Shown here in pieces: positions 16,850 through 25,382 of a stretch of 64,000 bases of DNA. Every line of letters starts with the position of its first letter. Positions within the stretch are counted from its first letter, which is position 1. A model generated the notes under the pieces. That model worked only from the letters and a program-made list of their open reading frames with translations, was not told the origin of the DNA and did not search any database. Source of the stretch: Actinomycetospora callitridis (GTDB lineage Bacteria > Actinomycetota > Actinomycetes > Mycobacteriales > Pseudonocardiaceae); the NCBI RefSeq assembly GCF_028737265.1, contig NZ_JAQZAK010000005.1, positions 186,001 to 250,000 on the forward strand, read 5' to 3'. Both the position numbers and the translations under genes were made by a program.

Positions 16850-18262
16850 TCAGACCGTCTGCGCCGTGGTCAGCCCGACGCGCAGCAGCGCGCCCTGGAG
16901 GTCGTCGACCTCCACCGCCCCGAGCCCCTTCGGCGTGCGCACGTCGCCCGGCGGCACGAGCGCCCGACTGATGCCCAGACGGCCGGCCTCGGCCAGGCGT
17001 CGTTCGAGCGCGACCACCCGGCGGACCTCGCCGCCGAGCCCGACCTCGCCGACCGCGATCAGCCCGGGACGGACGGCCTCGTTGCGGAACGCCGACGCGA
17101 TGGCGATGGCGATGGCGAGGTCCGAGGCGGGCTCGCGCAGCCGCAGGCCGCCGACCGTGGCGACGAACACGTCCTTGTCGTGCAGGCGCAGGTGGCAGCG
17201 TTCCTGCAGCACGGCGAGGATCTTGGCGACGCGCCCGCCGTCGAGGTCGGACACGACGCGACGCGGCGCGCTCTCCGAGCTGCGCGTGGCGACGAGGGCC
17301 TGCACCTCGGCCATGAGCGGGCGCTTGCCCTCCATCGCCACCGTGACCGCCTGACCCGCCACGGTCTGCACGCGCCCGCCGGTGAACAGCCCCGACGGGT
17401 CGCTGACCTCGGCGATGCCGCCGTCGTTCATCTCGAAGCAGCCGACCTCGTCGGTGGCCCCGAAGCGGTTCTTCATCCCGCGCACCAGCCGCAGTGGGGA
17501 GTGCCGCTCGCCCTCGAACGACAGCACGACGTCGACGAGGTGCTCGAGCGTGCGCGGCCCGGCGACCGCGCCGTCCTTGGTGACGTGTCCGATGAGCACG
17601 ACCGGCAGGTCCCGCTGCTTCGCGAGGGCGACGAGCGCCGACGTGACCGCGCGGACCTGCGACACGCCGCCGGGCGTGCCGTCCACGGTGGCGGTGCCCA
17701 CGGTCTGGACGGAGTCGACGACGAGCAACTCCGGGTCGACCGCCTCGACGTGCGCCGCGACCTCCTCCAGATCGGCCGTCGCGGACAGGAACAGGTGCGG
17801 CGCGAGGGCGCCGGTGCGCTCGGCGCGCAGCCGGACCTGGCCCGCCGACTCCTCCCCGGTGACGTACAGCACGGTGGCCCCCAGCCGGGCGCGTCGCGCG
17901 GCGACCTCGAGCAGGAGCGTGGACTTGCCCACCCCCGGCTCGCCCGCGAGCAGCACCACGACCCCGGGTACGAAGCCGCCGCCGAGCACCCGGTCGAGCT
18001 CGCCCACGCCCGTCGGGCGCGCCGTGGCCGTCTCGAGATCGACCTCGCTGATCAGCCGCACGGGGCTGGACGGGCGCGCCGCGGGGGAGGGCGGCACGCC
18101 GGTGCGGCCGCCGCCCGTCGCGACGGCGGGGAGGTTCGGGGCCTCCTCGACCGTGCCCCACCCGCCGCACTCCGAGCAGCGCCCCACCCACTTCGCGGAC
18201 GCGTGCCCGCAGGCGGTGCACTCGAAGCGGGGGGCGCGGGTCCGTGGGGGCACGGTCCGCAC
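16850..18262 (-). CDS. radA: DNA repair protein RadA (Sms)
   Basis: The protein has an N-terminal zinc finger (FECTACG then CSECGGWG), a RecA-like core with Walker A GEPGVGKST, Walker B LLVVDSVQT, the RadA-specific KNRFG motif, and a C-terminal Lon-like domain. It acts on recombination intermediates as a branch-migration helicase. GTG 18262 (GGGGG about 10 bp upstream) is chosen because it puts the first zinc cysteine at residue 15; GTG 18253 is an alternative. It follows lpqE by 41 bp. In Mycobacterium disA directly follows radA; here the next gene is the unrelated membrane protein on the other strand. Confidence 0.95.
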   Translation of the reverse strand: MRTVPPRTRAPRFECTACGHASAKWVGRCSECGGWGTVEEAPNLPAVATGGGRTGVPPSPAARPSSPVRLISEVDLETATARPTGVGELDRVLGGGFVPGVVVLLAGEPGVGKSTLLLEVAARRARLGATVLYVTGEESAGQVRLRAERTGALAPHLFLSATADLEEVAAHVEAVDPELLVVDSVQTVGTATVDGTPGGVSQVRAVTSALVALAKQRDLPVVLIGHVTKDGAVAGPRTLEHLVDVVLSFEGERHSPLRLVRGMKNRFGATDEVGCFEMNDGGIAEVSDPSGLFTGGRVQTVAGQAVTVAMEGKRPLMAEVQALVATRSSESAPRRVVSDLDGGRVAKILAVLQERCHLRLHDKDVFVATVGGLRLREPASDLAIAIAIASAFRNEAVRPGLIAVGEVGLGGEVRRVVALERRLAEAGRLGISRALVPPGDVRTPKGLGAVEVDDLQGALLRVGLTTAQTV

Positions 18263-18303
18263 CGTAGGCCGGACCCCCGACAGCGCGGGGCCCGACGGGC
18301 GGA

Positions 18304-18846
18304 TCAGCCCTCGGCGTCGCCCTCGCCGACGACGAGGACGGGCACGGACACGGTGCCGGCCTTCTCGAAGGTGAAGGTCACCTCGTACGTCGGCCCGGGA
18401 CGGAGCTGCTGCGTGACGCCGGTGAGCACGATGCGCGCGCTGCCGCCCACGCGGACGAAGGGGTCGGGCGGGCCGACCGGGCCGGGGTCGTTGCCGATGA
18501 TCCGCAGGGAGTTGTTGGGCGGGATCGTCGTCGGGCCCTCCGGCCGGGCGCTCACGGCGTACGGCGAGGTGACCGACACGAGCCGGTCCTCCGTCGGGGT
18601 CTGGTTGATGATCGTCAGACGCAGGGGGATCTCCGCACCCGCGGGCACGGTGTTGGTCGGACCGGCGTCGAGGGAGACGTCCCGCAGGAGGATGCCGCCG
18701 ACCTGTCCGGCCGACCCGTCGGCCTGGGAGACGATGGTGTCGGTCTGGGTCACGGAGCCGGCGCTGCAGCCCCCGAGCGCGAGGCCCGCGGTCAGCAGCG
18801 TCGCGACGACGATCGCCGGTCGGGTCGCGCGCGGGCGGCGGCTCAT
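18304..18846 (-). CDS. lpqE: LpqE-like lipoprotein (PCuAC/DUF461-type)
   Basis: The ATG at 18846 opens a classical lipoprotein signal ending in LGGC (C27). The 180-residue product should be lipid-anchored outside the membrane. The body is one beta-sandwich of the DUF461/copper-chaperone PCuAC type, but the His/Met copper ligands are not evident, so a copper role is doubtful. Position between radA and carD matches mycobacterial lpqE. GAGAGGAC lies before the start. An in-frame upstream GTG at 18957 would bury the signal peptide and is rejected. Confidence 0.82.
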   Translation of the reverse strand: MSRRPRATRPAIVVATLLTAGLALGGCSAGSVTQTDTIVSQADGSAGQVGGILLRDVSLDAGPTNTVPAGAEIPLRLTIINQTPTEDRLVSVTSPYAVSARPEGPTTIPPNNSLRIIGNDPGPVGPPDPFVRVGGSARIVLTGVTQQLRPGPTYEVTFTFEKAGTVSVPVLVVGEGDAEG

Positions 18847-19066
18847 GATCGGGAGCGTCCTCTCGGGAGGTGGGGCACACTGGTCTTCGGGCAGCGACAC
18901 CCTAGTACCAGGTCGGCGTCCCGGCCTCGCGGGAGCGCGGGGTGCCGGGGCGAGCACGCCCCGATGCCTCTTGTCAAGTCCCTGACCTGCGAAGACGGCG
19001 CAATCCCCTGCGATGCCCGCCCGCCGGGCGTGTTAATCTGGGTGTAGCGAAAGGGGCTCGGGACAC

Positions 19067-19549
19067 ATGGTTTTCAAGGTCGGCGAGACCGTCGTCTACC
19101 CGCACCACGGTGCCGCTCTCATCGAGGCCATCGAGACCAGGACGATCAAGGGCGAAGAGAAGAAGTATCTCGTCCTCAAGGTTGCTCAGGGCGACCTGAC
19201 CGTCCGGGTTCCCGCGGACAATGCCGAGATCGTCGGCGTCCGCGACGTGGTTGGCCAGGAGGGGCTGGATCGGGTGTTCGAGGTGCTGCGTGCGCCGCAC
19301 ACCGAGGAGCCGACCAACTGGTCGCGCCGGTACAAGGCGAACCTCGAGAAGCTCGCGTCGGGCGACGTGAACAAGGTGGCCGAGGTCGTGCGCGACCTCT
19401 GGCGCCGCGAGAAGGACCGCGGCCTGTCCGCGGGTGAGAAGCGGATGCTGGCCAAGGCCCGGCAGATACTGGTCAGCGAGCTGGCCCTGGCCGAGGGCAC
19501 CGACGAGGTGGCGGCCGAGTCGCTGCTCGACCAGGTGCTGGCGTCCTGA
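19067..19549 (+). CDS. carD: RNA polymerase-binding transcription factor CarD
   Basis: The 160-residue protein is essentially full-length mycobacterial-type CarD. The N-terminal Tudor-like RNAP-interacting domain (VFKVGETVVYPHHGAALIE, 2-60) is followed by the helical DNA-binding domain with conserved W-S-R-R-Y-K-A-N and L-W-R-R-E-K-D-R-G-L-S. It stabilises open complexes at rRNA and many other promoters. AAAGGGG lies upstream of the ATG. It heads carD-ispD-ispF, an order conserved in Actinobacteria, and is divergent from lpqE-radA across a 220-bp promoter region. Confidence 0.97.
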   Translation: MVFKVGETVVYPHHGAALIEAIETRTIKGEEKKYLVLKVAQGDLTVRVPADNAEIVGVRDVVGQEGLDRVFEVLRAPHTEEPTNWSRRYKANLEKLASGDVNKVAEVVRDLWRREKDRGLSAGEKRMLAKARQILVSELALAEGTDEVAAESLLDQVLAS

Positions 19550-19586
19550 TCCGGTCCTGAACCGACGTGATGGCCGCGGTGACGCG

Positions 19587-20279
19587 GTGAGCGTCGCCGC
19601 GATCGTGCCGGCGGCGGGTCGAGGCGAACGACTGGGCCTCGGCCTGCCCAAGGCATTGGCGGTCGTCGGCGGGCTCAGCCTGGTCGCGCGCGCCGTCGAC
19701 GGACTCGTCGAGGGTGGCGTGGACGCTGTCGTCGTCGTGGCCCCTCCGGGCGGCGAGGACGCGATGCGTCGCGCCCTCGGCGACCGTGACGTCACGGTGG
19801 TGCCGGGTGCCGACGACCGCGTCGGCTCGGTCTCGGCCGCCCTCGACGCGCTGCCGGCCGACGCCGACGTGGTGCTCGTGCACGACGCCGCGCGGTGCCT
19901 CTGCCCGCCGGAGGTCGTGCGCGCGGTCGTGGACGCCGTGCGTGCGGGACATCGCGCCGTGATCCCGGCGACACCCGTGGCCGACACGCTCAAGCGCACC
20001 GGCGCGGCGGGGCAGGTCCTCGCGACCGTCGACCGCTCGGACCTGGCCGCCGTCCAGACCCCGCAGGGCTTCGAGCCGGCGACGCTGCGCGCGGCCCACG
20101 ACCGTGCCCGTGCCCGGCGCGACGCCGGCGAGCCGGTCGCGGCCACCGACGACGCCGGGCTCGCCGAGGATCTCGGTGTGACCGTCGTGACGGTCCCCGG
20201 CGACCCGCGCGCCTTCAAGGTGACCACCCCGCTCGACCTCGCGATGGCCGAGGCGCTCGTCACGGCGGGCCGGGCGTGA
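19587..20279 (+). CDS. ispD: 2-C-methyl-D-erythritol 4-phosphate cytidylyltransferase IspD
   Basis: The 230-residue enzyme joins CTP and MEP in the non-mevalonate isoprenoid pathway. The nucleotide-binding loop P-A-A-G-R-G-E-R-L-G-L-G-L-P-K-A is at about 8-23. The VLVHDAARC segment carries the metal-binding aspartate, and VQTPQGFE the substrate-binding loop. GTG 19587 gives the canonical VAAIVPAAG opening; no good ribosome binding site is visible. It follows carD by 37 bp and its stop touches the start of ispF, so the three are one operon. Confidence 0.95.
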   Translation: MSVAAIVPAAGRGERLGLGLPKALAVVGGLSLVARAVDGLVEGGVDAVVVVAPPGGEDAMRRALGDRDVTVVPGADDRVGSVSAALDALPADADVVLVHDAARCLCPPEVVRAVVDAVRAGHRAVIPATPVADTLKRTGAAGQVLATVDRSDLAAVQTPQGFEPATLRAAHDRARARRDAGEPVAATDDAGLAEDLGVTVVTVPGDPRAFKVTTPLDLAMAEALVTAGRA

Positions 20280-20281
20280 CC

Positions 20282-20746
20282 ATGCGCGTCGGCATCGGCA
20301 CCGACGTCCACCCGGTCCGCGCCGGCGTGCCGTGCTGGGTGGCGGGCCTGTTCTGGGAGGGCGTCGACGGCTGCGCCGGGCACTCCGACGGCGACGTCGC
20401 CGCCCACGCGCTGTGCGACGCCGTCCTGTCCGCGTGCGGCCTGGGCGACCTGGGCGCGGTGTTCGGCACCGGGCGTCCGGAGTGGTCCGGGGCGTCCGGG
20501 GTCCGGCTGCTCGGCGAGGTGCGCGCGCTCGCCACGGCCGAGGGGTGGGCGCTGGGCAACGCCGCGGTCCAGGTGATCGGCAACGCCCCGAAGATCGGCA
20601 CCCGCCGCGCCGAGGCGCAGACGGCACTGTCGGAGGCGCTCGGGGGCCCGGTGGCCGTGTCGGGCACGACCTCCGACGGGCTCGGGCTCACCGGTCGGGG
20701 AGAGGGTCTCGCGGCCGTCGCGACGGCTCTGCTCGTCCCGGCCTGA
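20282..20746 (+). CDS. ispF: 2-C-methyl-D-erythritol 2,4-cyclodiphosphate synthase IspF
   Basis: The 154-residue trimeric enzyme forms the cyclic diphosphate in the MEP pathway. Zinc ligands D8 and H10 in IGTDVHPV and the histidine in AGHSDGD are present. The C-terminal TTSDGLGLTGRGEG motif is also present. ATG 20282 gives the conserved MRVGIGTDVH opening. A GTG at 20276 overlapping the ispD stop (GTGA) is an alternative two codons upstream. In either case translation is coupled to ispD. Confidence 0.95.
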   Translation: MRVGIGTDVHPVRAGVPCWVAGLFWEGVDGCAGHSDGDVAAHALCDAVLSACGLGDLGAVFGTGRPEWSGASGVRLLGEVRALATAEGWALGNAAVQVIGNAPKIGTRRAEAQTALSEALGGPVAVSGTTSDGLGLTGRGEGLAAVATALLVPA

Positions 20747-20823
20747 GGTCGCCCGCCGAGTTCCTCCGAACGGCACCCACGGCTCGCCCGCGGTTCCTAC
20801 GATCCGCGAGGGGAGGTGGGCCG

Positions 20824-22379
20824 GTGTTCACGACCAACTGGCAGGGGAAGAGCCACCAGGAGATCTACGACCAGGTGAACGGCGGTCCCGCCAGCGGCGT
20901 CCCCGGCGACGGGTTCGTCGACAGCGGTCAGTCGTGGCACCGGCTGGTCGGGCGGATGCAGCGCGTCGCCGACACCGTCGACGCCGCCGGCTCGAGCCTG
21001 CGCGCGAACTGGCAGGGGCAGGCCGCGGAGTCCGCGGACCGGTCGATCCACCCCCTCAAGCCCTGGGTCGACCAGGCGCGCGCCGTCGGCCGCGCCGTCG
21101 GCAGCGTCTCGCACGAGCAAGCCGCCAACCTCCAGGACGTCCGCCTCGCCATCCAGGCGCCGACGCCCGCGCGCGCCCCTGCCGCTCTCGGGTGGGGCGA
21201 CGTCTTCGGGTCGGCGGGTCCCCTCGGCAGCGACTACCAGAACGCGCTCGCGGCGCAGGCGGAGGGCGAGCGGGCCGCCCAGCAGACCATGGAGCGCTAC
21301 CAGCACTTCAGCGCCGACCGGATGACCACGCTGCCGCAGTTCGCCGGCCCCGTCGGCCCGCAGATCACGCCGGCCGACCTGTCGGTGGGCGGTGGCGCCG
21401 GGCCCGAGGGCGGCGGGGCGGGCGGTGCTGGTGGTGGAGGCGGTGGTGCTGGCGGTGGTGCTGGCGGTGGTGCTGGCGGCGGCTCCGGGGTCGGCGGAGG
21501 GGCCGGTGCGGTGCCCGGAGCTGCCGGTGGTGCCGGTGGCGGTCTTCCGCCGGGCGCGGGAGGTCCTGCCGGCGGTGTTCCCGGCGGTGCTGCCGGGGGA
21601 GGCGGCGGCGGAGCAGGCACGGGCGCCGCGGCCCCGGTCGTGCCGTCGCCGACGACGGCGGCCGGGACGCCGGCCCCGAACGGGGTCCCCGCGGCCCCGG
21701 GTGGCGCGGCGGGGGTACCGGGCGCGGGTGGCGTGCCCGCCGGGAGTGCGCCGGGTGCGGGAGGGGGGCCGGCGCCGTCGTCCCGCCCGTCGGCGCCGTG
21801 CCGGGCGGCGGAGGACCTGGCGGGGGCGGTGGCAGCGGTGCCGGCCGGATCCCGCCGGGCCCGTCGACCGGTGCGGGCAGACCCGGTATCCCGGGGAGCT
21901 CGGGCCTACCGGGCAGCTCGGGGACCACGGGCGGCTCGACCTCGGGAGGGCTGGTGCCGGGCGCGCGGGTCGGCGGTGGCGTCGGGGGCGGGGCCGGTGG
22001 TGGCGTCGGGAGTGGGGCTGGCGGGGTCGGTGCCGGCGGTGTCGGTGGAGGTGGTGTCGGCGCCGGCCCGGGTGCCGCCGGGGGCACGGGACGCGGCGGC
22101 GTCGGTGGGGGAGCCATCGGTGGCGGCGGCACCGGCGAGGTCGGCGCGCGCACCGGGGTCGGCGGTGGTGGCGCCGTGGCGGAGACGGCCGCGGTCCGCG
22201 CGGCCGGGGCTGCCGCCGAGGGGCGCGGCGGTGCGGTCCCGATGATCCCGCCGGGCGGCATGGTCGGTGGCCAGGGTGGCGGCGGGGACCGGCGCCGCCC
22301 CGACTACCTCCACGAGGACGACCCCGACGCCATCGCGGGCACCCTGCCCGCGACGACACCCCCGGTGCTCGGCGAATGA
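20824..22379 (+). CDS. WXG100/PPE-like ESX-associated protein with glycine-rich region, frame broken
   Basis: GTG 20824 follows GGGGAGG. The first ~170 residues are helical, with an NWQG-Q-A-A-E-S motif like WXG100/PPE domains. A very long Gly/Ala/Pro-rich region follows. The C-terminus, RRRPDYLHEDDPDAIAGT...PVLGE, is the tail typical of ESX-associated proteins in Pseudonocardiaceae, but it lies in another frame. Insertion of one G in the G6 run at 21763-21768 would join the two parts in one ~518-residue protein. As sequenced, the N-terminal frame runs to a nonsense stop at 22245. The espG-like gene overlaps the true stop as ATGA. Confidence 0.7.
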
Positions 22380-23161
22380 CGATCGGGATTCGGGGCGGCG
22401 TGCACCTCGACGTCGGCCAGTACCTCGCGCTGTGGCGCCATCTCGGCCTCGGCGAGCACCCGCTCCTGCTCTCCGTCCTCGACCACGGCCGCACCTACGC
22501 CGAGCGCGACGCCCTCGATGCCGCGGCCCGCGACCGGCTCGCGGCCCACGGTCTGCTCGAGGACCCGTCCCTCGCCGACATGCTGTCCGTTCTCGCCACC
22601 CCCGCCCGCGAGGTCGACGTGCGGGTGCTCGCCGAGGGCGCGCCACCGCTCGACGTCCTCGCCGCGACGCGGGGCGCGCTCGGCGTCGTGGCGTGGCTAG
22701 TCCCCGGCGGTCTGCGCCTCGATGCCGCCGACCCGGACGACCTCGCCGGCGCACTGCTCGCCCGCCTCCCCGACCGGCCCGCCGCCTCCGGCGTCCCGAT
22801 GTCCCTGCCCGCCGACGCCCTGCTCGGCGACGGGGTCACCCTCGACGAGCGCGCGCGCCGCCTGCGCCGCGCCGGCGTCTCCGCGCACCACGTCGAGCGA
22901 CTGCGCGCGATCTGGGCCACGCCGCCCGAGCGGAGCGTCACCTTCGGGGTCGCGGTCCGTGACGCGGCCGGTGTCCGGCGTCGCGGGCCCCGCGTGGTCA
23001 CCGTGCTGGACACGGCGACCGGCCGCCTCGCGATGGGGCCCGACGCCTCGGGCTCCCGCATCGTGGTGCGCCCGACCGACCGCCCCCGCCTGCGCGCCGA
23101 GCTCGCCGCCCTGCTCGAGGGTCACGAGCGCGACGTCGCCGCGAGCTCTCGTCGCCGGTAG
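22376..23161 (+). CDS. EspG-family ESX secretion chaperone-like protein
   Basis: The 261-residue protein resembles EspG chaperones, which bind PE-PPE-type substrates and deliver them to the ESX (type VII) machine. It opens GVHLDVGQYLALWRHLGLGEHP and contains mixed alpha/beta segments of EspG type. Its start overlaps the upstream PPE-like gene stop as ATGA, so substrate and chaperone are made together. No core ESX genes (eccB-E, mycP) occur in the window; the machine must be elsewhere. Confidence 0.8.
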   Translation: MTIGIRGGVHLDVGQYLALWRHLGLGEHPLLLSVLDHGRTYAERDALDAAARDRLAAHGLLEDPSLADMLSVLATPAREVDVRVLAEGAPPLDVLAATRGALGVVAWLVPGGLRLDAADPDDLAGALLARLPDRPAASGVPMSLPADALLGDGVTLDERARRLRRAGVSAHHVERLRAIWATPPERSVTFGVAVRDAAGVRRRGPRVVTVLDTATGRLAMGPDASGSRIVVRPTDRPRLRAELAALLEGHERDVAASSRRR

Positions 23162-23175
23162 GACCGACTTCGCCC

Positions 23176-23363
23176 GATGCTTCGGTTTTCGAAGCATTCT
23201 GCGCCAGGGGTGGCGGCTCGACGGCCCGTCCGCTGGAGGCGTCCTCGCTGCGCTGCGGAAGCTTCGGTTTTCGAAGCGTCCTGCGCCGGCGGTCGCGGCT
23301 CGACGGCCCGTCCGGCGGAGGCGTCCTCGCTGCGCTGCGGAAGCTTCGATTTTCGAAGCTTCC
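23176..23363. repeat. 82-bp tandem repeat with hairpins (2.3 copies)
   Basis: Exactly periodic units begin at 23176 and 23258, with a partial unit at 23340-23363. Each unit opens with a hairpin GCTTCGnTTTTCGAAGC and continues with a GC-rich 58-bp block (CGACGGCCCGTCCG..., GGCGTCCTCGCTGCGCTGCG). The third hairpin has 11-bp arms, GGAAGCTTCGA/TCGAAGCTTCC. It fills the 228-bp space between the convergent espG-like and VWA genes and could terminate both. Confidence 0.85.
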
Positions 23364-23389
23364 TTGTCAGGGGTCGAACGACCGGACGC

Positions 23390-24319
23390 TCAGCGCAGGA
23401 CCGCTCGCACGGCCGCCGGGGCGTCCGAGGGCCGGAGCAGCGGCACCGAGCGCCCGCCACCCGCGGCGGCGATGCGGGCGCACGACGTCCGCGCCTCCTC
23501 GTCGTCCACCGTCACCAGCGTGTGCACCCGCGCGGCGCCGGAGGCCCCGGCGATCGGGGCCGGGTCCTCGCCCTCGTTCCAGGCGCCGTCGGTGAGCACG
23601 AGGACGTCGGCGTGCGGCACCCGCGCAGCCGTGGCCTGCGCGAGGGCGGTGCGCAGGCCGAGCGCGAGGTCGGTGGTGGAGCCGCCGCGCAGGTCGAGCA
23701 GCGAGTCGAGCACCGCGGACGTCGGCGCGGGGGAGTGCAGGTGACGCAGCACCACCGCGCGCGACCAGAACGCGATCACCGCGAGCTCGTCGTCGGTGCG
23801 CAGCCCGGCCGCGAGGGCGCCGGCCGTCGTCACCGCCGTGGTCAGCGGCTTGCCGGCGACCGAGCCGGACGCGTCGACCAGCAGCACGATCGCCCGTCCC
23901 GGCGAGCGCCAGCCGCGCCAGCGGAGGTCTTCGGCGCGGATCGGCCGGTGCTCCAGGGACTGCTCGAGGGTGGCGTCGAGATCCAGGTCGAGCCCGTCAC
24001 CGGTGACGGTCGCGAGCCGGGTCGAGCCCCGTCGCTCCGTCTCGCCCGCCCGGGCCGGGGGCACGAGCAGGCGGACGGCGAGGCGCCGCGCCTTCGCCCG
24101 CAGCAGCGGGTCGGTGGCGCGGGCGAGGTCGGCGAGCAGGTCGATCGTCCCGTCGGCGTCCTCGCCGAAGGCCCCGGCGGTGGCGGCCTCGTCGAGCACC
24201 CCGACCGTCGGGCTCACGCTCTGGAGGTCGTCGTGACGACGCTGCAGGTCGGCGCGGGTCTCGGTGCGGCGGGCCTGGTCGCGCAGCAGGTCGGCGACCT
24301 CCCGGGGATCCGACACCAC
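23390..24319 (-). CDS. VWA-domain protein paired with a MoxR-type ATPase
   Basis: The C-terminal half is a von Willebrand A domain with MIDAS motif DASGS (in VLLVDASGSVAG), a conserved threonine in GGSTTD and a later L-T-D-G-A-W. The N-terminal part is charged and helical. Such CoxE/ChlD-like proteins work with MoxR AAA+ ATPases as metal- or cofactor-insertion chaperones; the client is unknown. The first canonical start is GTG 24319. A CTG at 24379 overlaps the ATPase stop (CTGA) and sits 6 bp after GAGGG, so the true start may be there, adding 20 residues. Confidence 0.85.
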   Translation of the reverse strand: MVSDPREVADLLRDQARRTETRADLQRRHDDLQSVSPTVGVLDEAATAGAFGEDADGTIDLLADLARATDPLLRAKARRLAVRLLVPPARAGETERRGSTRLATVTGDGLDLDLDATLEQSLEHRPIRAEDLRWRGWRSPGRAIVLLVDASGSVAGKPLTTAVTTAGALAAGLRTDDELAVIAFWSRAVVLRHLHSPAPTSAVLDSLLDLRGGSTTDLALGLRTALAQATAARVPHADVLVLTDGAWNEGEDPAPIAGASGAARVHTLVTVDDEEARTSCARIAAAGGGRSVPLLRPSDAPAAVRAVLR

Positions 24320-24375
24320 CTTCGGCGGCGCCCCGGGCGAGCGGCCCGCCTGCGGGGGCGGCGAGCCTCCGGGGC

Positions 24376-25368
24376 TCAGGCTTTTCCCTCGCCACCACCC
24401 TCGGCGCCGACGCGCTCGTCGACGGGCGCGCTCGCCGCCCACAGGTCGGCGACGACCTCCTCGACGGTGCGCGTCGAGCCCTCGAGTAGCTGCACGCGCC
24501 CGGAGAGGGCGGCCAGCGCGGCGTCGGTGCCGGTGGTCTCGGCGTTCGGGGCCAGCCGTCCGGCGAGCCCCACGTCGCGCAGCTCGGCCAGCGAGGCCGC
24601 GACGGCCACGAGGTCCAGCGCGCCGCGCACCGAGGAGCCCAGGCGCAGGTCGGGGTGCTCGCGGGTCGCCCGCGTGGCCCGCACCGCGCGCGCGACGAAG
24701 CCCTCGTCGACGACGCCGTGGTCGCGACGGACGATCGCGGTCTCCTCGTCCGCGTCCTGGTGCACGAACCCGACACGGCACGACCGGTCGTAGAGCGCGG
24801 GCGTGATGCGCCCGGTGCCGACGGCGTCCGACGGGTTCATCGCCGCGACGAGGCGGAACGACGGCGCCGCGTCGACGATCCCGAGCCGCGGCACGTGCAG
24901 GCGCCGCTCGGAGAGCACGCCGAGCAGCACGTTGAGGGTCTCCTCGGGGACGCGGTTGAGCTCCTCGACGTAGAGCAGCGCGCCCGAGATCAGCGCCCGG
25001 ACCAGTGGCCCGGGCACGAAGTTCTCGGGGGTGTAGTCCTCGGTGAGGACGCGCGACGGGTCGTGGTGGCCGACGAGACGCGCCGGCGAGAGCTCGGCGT
25101 TCCCCTCGACCAGCTCGAGCCCGACGCCGGCGCCCTCCGCGAGCGCGCGCAGCAGCGTCGTCTTGCCGGTGCCGGGCGGGCCCTCGAGCATCACGCTGCG
25201 GCCGGCGGCGAGCGCCGCGGCGATGACCTCGGACTCGCGCACGCGCCCGATCACCCGGGCCCGGGACGCGTCGATCATGGCGCGGACCGGCAGGCGGCCC
25301 GCGGTGGGCAGACGGGGGGCGGCCCCGGTGTCCACGAGGGAGACCGGGGCCGCGGAACCGTTCGTCAC
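24376..25368 (-). CDS. MoxR/CbbQ-family AAA+ ATPase
   Basis: The AAA+ module has Walker A GPPGTGKTT, Walker B LLYVEELNRVPEETLN and sensor 1 AAMNPSD. MoxR-type ATPases remodel or activate partner complexes with a VWA protein, encoded immediately downstream. GTG 25368 is the first start; ATG 25278 is possible and neither has a good ribosome binding site. The stop overlaps the putative CTG start of the VWA gene. The next upstream gene is the alcohol dehydrogenase, 14 bp away on the same strand. Confidence 0.88.
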   Translation of the reverse strand: MTNGSAAPVSLVDTGAAPRLPTAGRLPVRAMIDASRARVIGRVRESEVIAAALAAGRSVMLEGPPGTGKTTLLRALAEGAGVGLELVEGNAELSPARLVGHHDPSRVLTEDYTPENFVPGPLVRALISGALLYVEELNRVPEETLNVLLGVLSERRLHVPRLGIVDAAPSFRLVAAMNPSDAVGTGRITPALYDRSCRVGFVHQDADEETAIVRRDHGVVDEGFVARAVRATRATREHPDLRLGSSVRGALDLVAVAASLAELRDVGLAGRLAPNAETTGTDAALAALSGRVQLLEGSTRTVEEVVADLWAASAPVDERVGAEGGGEGKA

Positions 25369-25382
25369 AGGGAGTCGATACC

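Noticed and set aside
20332..20823. Long frame fusing ispF-region codons to the PPE-like gene
   Set aside because: The upstream part is out of frame with ispF and Arg-rich. The real gene starts at GTG 20824 behind GGGGAGG.
21763..21768. Programmed ribosomal frameshifting in the PPE-like gene
   Set aside because: No slippery heptamer of known type and no downstream structure are clear; a one-base indel or sequencing error in the G run is simpler.
21297..22261. Proline-rich minus-strand frames opposite the glycine-rich region
   Set aside because: Gly-rich codons read as Pro-rich on the other strand; no start signal or other support. They are shadows.
23176..23363. Possible CRISPR array
   Set aside because: The 82-bp units are contiguous and nearly identical throughout, with no variable spacers and no cas genes. 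It is a tandem repeat, not an array.
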